A DNA stretch of 28,255 nucleotides from MWCM01 sp964558315 (GTDB lineage: Bacteria; Patescibacteriota; UBA1384; XYA2-FULL-43-10), in NCBI GenBank assembly GCA_964558315.1, contig CAZLCL010000008.1, positions 1 through 28,255 of the forward strand, given 5' to 3'. A program made the position numbers and the translations under genes. The notes beneath the pieces are model-generated. The model was not told the origin of the DNA and ran no database searches. It was given only the letters and a program-made list of their open reading frames with translations. Shown here in pieces: positions 7,918-17,500 of this stretch; the first letter of the stretch is position 1, and every line of letters begins with the position of its first letter.

Positions 7918-8583
7918 CTATATGGAGCTAAGCATTTCCGAGGCTTGTTTATTATCGGGATCAATTGCCATAACTTGATTAAGATAATTTTTAGCATCGT
8001 TTGGCTGACTCATTTTTATTGATATCGAAGCCGCAGTAACAAGCAGAGATACCGATTGGTTATCTCCTGATAAACCCTCATTGACTACTTCTAAAGCTTG
8101 TTGATACATGCCGCGGGTTTGATAAAAAGCGGCAAAGTTGATGTAAGTCTTATTGTCTTTAGGATCAATAGCCAATGCCTTTTTATAACACTCCTCTACC
8201 TTATCCCACTGGCTTCTTGACTGATAAATAGTGGCCGACATATTTAATATTTGAGAGTCTTCGAGATGATTATCTCCTACGAAAGTTAAAAACTTATCAT
8301 AATCACCATTACTATAATAACATTTTGTTAGTTTATAGATAATACGCTGGTTATCATTATCATTAATTAGAAACTGCTCAAGCAATGCTATTGCTTGATC
8401 TTTTTCTCCAGAATCAAGCATTTGATTTGATTGAGTTAATACTTCCTGCTCGGTTGAAATTTTTTTAGATTCTGTCGTAAAATAATTATTTTTATAAAAC
8501 AAATAAATACAATAAAATGTTAACAAAATTATTAACAAGCCTAAATTTATTATTAATCTGTAATTTTTTATATATTTTTTCAC
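7918..8583 (-). CDS. Membrane-anchored TPR protein
   Basis: 221 residues. One N-terminal TM helix (about 10-31) and then at least four TPR-like helical hairpins (about 45-220). The clearest are WDKVEECYKKALAIDPKDN and the terminal AKNYLNQVMAIDPDNKQA. TPRs mediate protein-protein contacts. Start is GTG, 4 nt after the giant gene's TAA, and its Shine-Dalgarno GGAGAG lies inside the giant gene's last codons, so translation is probably coupled. The position between the giant surface protein and the ABC ATPase suggests an assembly or adaptor role (inference). Confidence 0.9.
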   Translation of the reverse strand: MKKYIKNYRLIINLGLLIILLTFYCIYLFYKNNYFTTESKKISTEQEVLTQSNQMLDSGEKDQAIALLEQFLINDNDNQRIIYKLTKCYYSNGDYDKFLTFVGDNHLEDSQILNMSATIYQSRSQWDKVEECYKKALAIDPKDNKTYINFAAFYQTRGMYQQALEVVNEGLSGDNQSVSLLVTAASISIKMSQPNDAKNYLNQVMAIDPDNKQASEMLSSI

Positions 8584-8587
8584 TTAT

Positions 8588-11500
8588 TTACTCTCCGAAC
8601 CACTTCTCCCTCAATCTACCTACCCATGAGAAGGTGTCTTCTAATGATTTAATAATTACTTGTAAGAGTGATTTTTCTTTGGGCGGAGTAATTAAAGAGA
8701 TGTCATCTGAGTAAGCGATATTGCCCACCAAATCCTTTGAAACAATACGGAAATGATAGGCGGAGTTAGGTTTAAGGTCGGGGAGAATTACCACATGAGC
8801 TGAATTAAGTGATTCAACCTCGAGTGACTTATCAGTATAATCCCCGCCTATTCCTTGGGCATATTCAATTTGGCTAGTAGCCGGTTCATCGGTATCCCAA
8901 GAGATGATAGCTTGGTATTTAACGGTTTCACCACTACCGGTAGAGGCTACCTCACTTTTTACATTGCTAATTTGAGGCGAAATAGTATCGGTGGCGGTAG
9001 TAAAACTTAATGTCTGGCCGGTAGCAGTATTGCCGAACTGGTCGCTAGAGATTACCCGATAGCTATAAGTAGTTTTAGGGGATAGCCCAATTAAGGTAAC
9101 CGAGTGTATGGTGGTGGAGTCGCTCTTACCCTGTTGGCCAGTAGCAGGAGTAGCTTGGCTATTTGATGTCCCCTCTCCCTCATTTTGGGTTTTGAGTTCT
9201 GAGTTTTGATTAGTGCTGTATTCTACATTTGAGTCGGCATTAACATTGGTTTGCCATTCAATGGTAGCGGTATTGTAGGAAGTCTCTTTTACATTAACAT
9301 TAGAGATTATGGGCATAGCAAAGGTCGAGAAGGTGTAAATATCGGAGATAGTAGTATTGCTGTCGGAATCGGTGCTTCTGACCCGCAAATAGTATTTAGC
9401 GCCACTCGTTAGATTATCAAGCTTAAAAGAGTGAGTGGTGTTCATATCAGTGTCGTTAATAGTAATGGCGTCGGCTGAAACCGTATCACCTAAGATAGCA
9501 GTAGTAGAGTATTGCATTATCGTAGTAGAGAGTTTGGTGGTTGACCAAGTAACTTGAGCTGAGTTAATGGTAGTATCAGAGATAGTCATGCCTTGGATTA
9601 AGAGCGGGATGCGCTCGGGGGTAGTAAAGGAGAGAACAGCGGATGCGCCAGTGATCTGGATCTCATTTTTAGATAAAGATTTAAAGTAATACTTGGTTGA
9701 AGGATCAAGGTGATAAAGCATGACTTCGTGGTTTAGAGTCATGGAAACGTCACCAGCAATTAATGCATCTGCCCCGCTCTTAGTTTTAGTGGAAATTCCC
9801 TCCTCTAATTCCTCTTTTGAGTAAACGATAAATGAGTCGGCTTCTTGGTCGGTGTTCCAGGTGATCTTGGCTCTAACGCCATACTCCTGTCGCCAGCCGA
9901 AAAGCTCAACTAATGGATCGGCCGTTACATCAGGGGCAGAGCCGGGACGAGATGAAAGAGGGCCGGCAGGCAGAGAGATGTTGCCGTTGGCGTCTTCTGA
10001 AGTGACTTTATAGTAATAAGTTAGTTCATTTGATAAATTAATATCAAGATAACCATTTTTAGTGGTGGTATCAACTTTTGTGTAAGACTCGCCATCGTTA
10101 GACCGCCAAATATTGTAGTGATCAATGCCTTCTATGGTTCTCCAAATTAAGACTAGCCTATACTCAGCGTCTTCGATATTACTAGCATCTTTAACTGCAA
10201 AACTAGCCGGCATTTCGCCAACCGGTGTCGAAATCTCTGTCTCGTTGTAATAATCATCCATAAACTTAATATAAATAGTGCTGACTCCCTCGATGTTGTA
10301 GCTTTCTATGCTGGTAGCATATTCCTGCCACTCAGCACCGTTAAAATCAGCCTCATTCGAGACCATCATTCTAATCGGTGCTGAATCGTCGCTAGCAGAG
10401 ATTGAAAGATCTGCAGAAGTGTTGGCGGTGGCGTCAATAACTAAAGAAGTGTCATGAGGGTTTTTAGTATCTAAGGTAAAGAGGTTGCTTTCTGAGTTGG
10501 AACTGCCCTGCCCATCTACTGAAACATTAACTCTAATCTTAAAAGAGCCGTTTAAATAGTAACCGTCAAAATCAGTGTTCATTTCAAAATATGTGGTGTG
10601 AAGAATCGGCTCATCAAAATTGCCGGAGAGAACTCCTTTGTCGCCTGATATGGCTGAGTCTGTAATGTCATTCCAAGTTAGAGTAACAGGATTAAAGTAA
10701 GAGAAAGTGGTGGTAGATTCAAAGCGAAGCGAATAGGTAATTTTAACCTGACCGAAACGCTGACCGTCTTCGCCATCTTTGTCTAGTTGGCTAGCTACCA
10801 CATTAACCGGAGCGATAGCTTTGGGCGTCTCGGTTACTACGTTAGAGTAGTCGGAGAGGATATAGGTGCCATCACTTCTCTTGTAACCCAAGCAAAGCCT
10901 ATACCAATATTGTTGGTCGTTAGTTAAACCGGTTACTTCCTCTGACTGCCACTGGCTAGCACCAACTGCATTAGGTCTAGGAGATGATAGTAGCGAGTAG
11001 TCTGTGCCATTAGTAGATTGATAAAAATATATCTTGGGTTCGGCGCTGGCTGGAAGATCAAAGGGGTTCTGCCAAGAAAGCACTAGCTTCTCATCGCCTG
11101 GCCCGATAGTAATGTTGTTATTGCTATCATCGCTATGATCATCGTTAGTGTGAGTTGAGCCGGGCACGTGGGTCTCTACAGCTATTGTTGACCCAACTGG
11201 TAAAACGCCTGTTTTAACATTTTCTGTTCGATCATCCCATAAGGCATCGGAGAAGTTGGGATCTTTAAGATTCTTTTCGAGCGCATAACTATCGCTGGGT
11301 GTAATGCTCTCTGCCACATAGATGGTTCTTCGACCGCCTTTAAAGAATTTAAATATCTCATCCTCTGCGGTAAAGGTATGGACACCGGCTGATTCGATCG
11401 GAAATTCAAAAGAGGCCGAGATATCACTGGCGCTGGTTTTGTAGTAAGGGAACTCCATGTTGTTAACTAGTTCTCCACCGGATTGGACTGATCTCTCGGG

Positions 11501-14500
11501 AGAGTAAAAATAGATCCTACCTTCGCCTGTGGTTTCATTGTAACCGTAATCTACTTTAACATTGCCTCTGGTGTCGTAAGCGGTAACCGTAACAGAGACA
11601 GGCGTATCATCATGATCCCACTCCTCATCATTGTCTTGGTCGTTGACCGTGCCCTGTCGGGAAAGGGTTTGATTGGTAGTTATGGCAAAGTGATCAAGCT
11701 CTAGTGGCTTAATGTAAATAGTGTATGCCCCTTGGGTGGTAACGGTGCCATCGGAGATCCTTAAATCTAGAGTTTTGCCAGCGGTATCAGAGATAAAGTA
11801 TGAGTAATCTCCAGCAATTCCGTTAGCTTGTTTCTGGCCATGATCTGTCTCCGGGTCAAAGGCTAATCTGTTGGCGCTATCCCAATAGAAATCGTAGTCA
11901 GCGGCTTCCTCGCCTTGGGCAGTATAGAGAGTAAAGTAGATAGAACCGTCGTAATCGCTTTTAATATTATTGAATTGATCCCTAACTGTGACATCCATGT
12001 CAAAGTCAGAGCTGGCGCCTTCTGCTTCCGACCACTCAAAACCGGAGACCGCATAGTAGGGATAGCTGGGATTGACGGCTCTGGGGTAATCAGTAAGTTC
12101 AAAACGGTGAGTTGCTCCGGGGTTAACCGTAATGGTGCTTGAAGTCAAAGTTAATTGATCTTGGCTTTTACCATCGTAAGCATCGTGATGAAGCACAATG
12201 GTGTTACTGCCGGTTTTTTTAATTTGAAAGGCATTAGTAAAGGTTTTGCTACCATGATCACCAGATAAGAATTGATATTTGCTAGATGATGTGGCTGGTA
12301 AGACGGTTGGATAGGCATAGTTATCAGCAGAGGAGGAGAACCAGATATTGGCTTCTGTGCCGTAGTAATCAAACTTAACATTATCCTGAGCATCGTAAGC
12401 GGTAACAGTTGCTGAAAATGTTTGTTCGGTAGTTACAGTTGTTTGATAATCGCTTAAAACAAAGTGGTCTAAAATACCCGGATTAACTTGAATAGTGGTT
12501 TGGGCATCGCTCCAATCGGGATCTTGCTGTGGTGATTCAGCTACCGTTATGGTGTATGGGGTAAGGCTTGGAGAAGTGTTTTTGTAGTAGAACTCAGCAG
12601 AGCTTGAACCCTCAGCAATGGTAAGTTGAGCCGGAGATAAGGCGCTACCAGAGCAATCAGAGGTAGTAAAGAATTGGCCGCCGCTATCTCCATCGGATAA
12701 GGTATAGGTATGAGGATCATCGGCCCTAAGTTTAACTGTTTCATCTATGGAGTTTAAGATTTCGAAGTCGAATACAGCAGAGCAAGTATCTGAGCTTGAA
12801 CCTGCCGCTCGAATGGTTTGACCAGTGCCACTGGTGTATGATAACTGATCTATCGGCGCCACAGTAAAGGATCTGGTTGAGGAGGGTGTGCTATAGTGAG
12901 GATTGCCGTCGTATGAATCTACACCTTCGGGGTCAATGGCTGAAACCCGCCAGTAGTAAGTTTGACTTTCGATTAGCGGGGTTCCTGCATCAATAGTAAA
13001 GGTAACAGTAGAGCCGGAGCTGTAAGCAGTGCCACTTTGGCTATTCTGACCACTAAAGGTGCCGGTTACTCCCCCGCTGGTTTGGGTTTGAGTTTCTACA
13101 GTGCTTCCTTGGGTGAAGGTTTTAAGATTGGTGGTAAAGCCGGAATCATCGGCTAACTCTAGCTTATATCTTAACCAGTCGGAATCGGGGTCGGTGGTAG
13201 AGAAAGTAAACTCTGTTTCTTGAGACTGATTAGTTGCCTCATCAGCAGGCAAGGTTTGAGTTGGTTGAGTAGGAGAAGCTTGAATATTAACTGAACCTGC
13301 TTCACCGTTTGATGCTCCACTTCCACCGGTGCCACCAGTAGATGTGGCGGTGCAGTTATCAACTGTCCTTGTCCCGGTAACTACCGCCATAATTCTGCCA
13401 CCAGCACCGCCACCGCCACCTTCGGAAGCACCGTTCCCGCCATTGGCAGAGATAGTAGCGCCAGCCGTGTTACAGGTTAGGTTAGTAGTTTCGATTAAGA
13501 TGCCACCGCCCGAACCACCACCACCATTTGTTGAGCCGGCATTACCATTAGCTTGTATTAATGAGGTTGCAGTGTTGTTGTTTAAGGTGCCATCTATATT
13601 TAGGTGAATATGGCCGCCACCGGCACCACCGGTTGAGAGACCGCCGCCACTTCCGATGTAGTTAGTATCGGTTGCTGAACCGTAGGATTGACCACCTGTT
13701 CCATCTCCACCTGCGCCAGCTCCGCCATTGCCACCAAAACCGGCACCACCACCATAGGTGGTGCCAACTCCACCCTTGGCATTGGTATAACCGTTTTGAG
13801 CAGGATAACCTTGACCGTTAGAGATAATAGAACCGCTGTTATTTAGATCACCGCTAACATTTAATGTCGGCCAGGCCCCAGCTAAAGGATCGCCATCATT
13901 GTCGGGGGAGAAGATAATTTCCGACCCTGAAGCAACCGACACATCACCGGCAACGTTAACTGTCTGATTATTTTCCAATGAAAGACGGCCTTTTTGCGAG
14001 AGTGATATTGATTGTAAATTTATTGAAGCCGCACATCCCGAGTTGTAATTGTCACCCTCACCACACAAAGTAGCGTATGCGGTTGACAATAAATCATTGT
14101 TTTTTATTTCAACCGCTCCGCTATCGTCTGCAGATTTTTTGAAAATGGTGCCAGCACCGCCATATGGAATATCAGGCTGGCTCGAAGACGTCCCTCCATA
14201 AGCTGTCATGCTCACCGAACCAAAAGATGTGCCACCCGTTAGCACTGTAGCGATTCTTCCACCACCACCACCAGAATAATTATTGCGATCAATACGCGAA
14301 CCGCCATCTGCTTGGATACTACCTGCCCCCACTAAGGTTGCAGTTGTTAAATAAATGCTCCCTCCCGACCCACAACCACCATCTATATGTGATTGACCTT
14401 TTGCAGAGATGACCCCACTAATATCTGTTGTGCCAGCAACTGTCAATTGTATTGCTCCGCCTCCAGAAGATATGTTTCCTCCGCTACCTAGATTATCTGG

Positions 14501-17500
14501 CGCGATCGCCGAACCATAGGTCGCACCGGCCACATCTCCTAACGCTATTCTATAAGCTCCACCCCTACCACCATAGCTACCAGCACCATTATTAGTCGGC
14601 TTTCCTGGCCCCTGTCTTACGTCATACCCCAACCCATCCACATTTATTGTGCCACCATTTGTATTGACAGTTAAATTACCTGGGATATTTAGATTCATTT
14701 TATAAGTTTCGCTAGTTGAGTTATCGGAATGTGACAAATTTCCTGCAATGTTACCATCACCGATTGTTAAATTATTCAGATTTATCCAGTTTATACTGGT
14801 AATTGGGTCGAATGGTATTTGAGTATCAGCATTTAAAGTAGCTTTTACAACTGTAAAATTCCCATCAGAAGGAAGTACCAGAGTTCCTCCGCGCCAAGAA
14901 ATAAACCCCTCAGTCGTCCCAGATCCACTCGCTAAAACTGAATTTGAGTGTATTGTTAATGTTGTTTCATTTGGAATCTGCAAGTCACCGCCATTATCCA
15001 CTGTGATTATGTCGAATTGCCAATTTTCACAACCAGCATGGCCTTGGCAGTTTGCAGAAATTGGGATTAATGTCCCGCCAGATATTCTGGAAGGATTATC
15101 GTGATTATCGACTTTTATATCCCCATAACTTTGCATAATTGTTTTTTTGAAAATGGTGCCAGCACCGCCATATGGAATATCAGGCTGGCTCGAAGACGTC
15201 CCTCCATAAGCTGTCATGCTCACCGAACCAAAAGATGTGCCACCCGTTAGCACTGTAGCGATTCTTCCACCACCACCACCAGAATAATTATTGCGATCAA
15301 TACGCGAACCGCCATCTGCTTGGATACTACCTGCCCCCACTAAGGTTGCAGTTGTTAAATAAATGCTCCCTCCCGACCCACAACCACCATCTATATGTGA
15401 TTGACCTTTTGCAGAGATGACCCCACTAATATCTGTTGTGCCAGCAACTGTCAATTGTATTGCTCCGCCTCCAGAAGATATGTTTCCTCCGCTACCTAGA
15501 TTATCTGGCGCGATCGCCGAACCATAGGTCGCACCGGCCACATCTCCTAACGCTATTCTATAAGCTCCACCCCTACCACCATAGCTACCAGCACCATTAT
15601 TAGTCGGCTTTCCTGGCCCCTGTCTTACGTCATACCCCAACCCATCCACATTCACCTGTCCGTAGGTATCAACGGTAGTGTCTCCTGCTATAGTCATATT
15701 TACACGATAACTTTCGGCAGTAGAATTATCGCTATGCGTCAAAAGCGCCGGGTGATCGGCATCACTACCATTTATGGTCAAATCGCCAAGAAGCACGAGC
15801 TGAGTATCCCAAGCGGTAGCTTGAGTTACTGTGCCCAAAGAAGAAATGGTTAAATCGCCACCCGAAGTAATTGCTTGAGAAATAGTTAAACCGCTAGCAT
15901 TGCTCCCCCCTACAGTTAGCGAGCCAAATAAGATAGCGCCAGAGGTAGTAACAGCGCTCCCAGCATAATCTATGGTTACAATGTCGTTGGCATCTGGAGT
16001 GCCGTCGGGATTCCAGTTAGCGGCGGTGTTCCAATCATTTGTCGAGGCGCCGCCATCCCAAGAGTAACTGGTTTCAGAAAAATCCCAGCCAGTGTTGCCA
16101 CCACCATCGGTGGAGCTCATGGCATATATTGTCGAGCCTGTGTTGTTATAAGAATTAGAAACATTGACATAATTAGCATAAAATTTTGGAGCCGTGCCCG
16201 ATATGCACCATTTATTCTGGCCACTACAAGTCCCTGCTCCGGCATCTTTGTCCAAAGTAACAACATTACCGCTAGATCCAGCGAAACGAACAATGTTTGC
16301 TGAGGATGAACTAGTAATAGCTTTGCCCGCAGTAACAGTAAAAATATTTCCCCCGCTCGAGCCACCGCTAAACTCTAAAATACCCGAAGTTAAAACGACA
16401 TTGCTTACAAACAAAGTATTCGTATTAGCATCAGAGGTAATGATTACTTTGCCTGTTGTTTTATTTACTGTGATATCACCAGTCGGCATTATGCCTCCCG
16501 AAGCCACAGAAGAAAGCGTGTATAGTTGTTCGCCGGCTCCATTAAAAGTGATCGAAGCGCTTCCACCATCAAAAGTTGATTCGACTATAACCTCTTTACC
16601 AACTTTTACCGCCCCATTCAATTTGCCATCCTTTAATACTAACGAACCGGTTATATTGGGAGTATTAGATGCAACGACTGTTGACGAAAAACTCCAATTT
16701 ATTATTAAATTATAAAGATCAGAAGATCCAGCATTTAGTGATGTAGTTCCAAACGGGCCGATCTCTAAAGTCCCTTGACGAGCATTAAAACTCCCTGTGT
16801 TATTTATTGCAAAAGAGGGCGTGGTAATTTTGTAATTATTGGCAGACACATCGAGCGTGCCCGCGCTAACGGTAATATAACCGGCATAAGCATCAATGGG
16901 GGCTGGTATATCGCTACCCAGAGTCACTGTCCTTTCAGACATAAAATACATATGAGGCACAGGCCCTTGTGGTGAAAAAGTTTCATCGCTATCTTTATAC
17001 CAATAAATATTGCCACCACGCTTTTGATTGATATTGGTGCCAATGTTTAAATCACCGTAAAGATTTATTCTGCCACTACCTGCTAATCCAAAATCTAAAT
17101 TAAAAGTATTACCTACATAAGCTGAGCCATAGATACTAGGGTTTAAACCTGCCGAACTGGGAATTGTTACATTGTAATACTGCGTTTCACCGGGAATCCA
17201 ATTGGTACCCCCAATAAGAACCACAGTCCCGCTTCTTGCATTAATACTCCCGCCGTTAAGATAAAGATTGCTAGAATAAATTGTATAATTAGTTTCCGAG
17301 ACATCAATGGTGCCAGCTTTTATTTCGAAGCCTGGGCCATAGAAACCAGAACTATATAAATCAGCTCCAAGTGTAATTGTCCGATTAGACATAAATGATA
17401 TATGCGGTATTTGGCCAGCTGGAGACCATGTTCTGTCGCCACTTTGATACCATTTAATTCTACCACCACTAGTGTAGGTCACATCATCTGAGGTTGATTG

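Noticed and set aside
13329..13607. Pro/Ala-rich plus-strand ORF inside the giant gene, and similar overlapping ORFs between 11.1 and 18.5 kb
   Set aside because: They are the antisense or shifted reading of Gly-rich and Thr/Ser-rich codons, with no ribosome sites and no independent domain.
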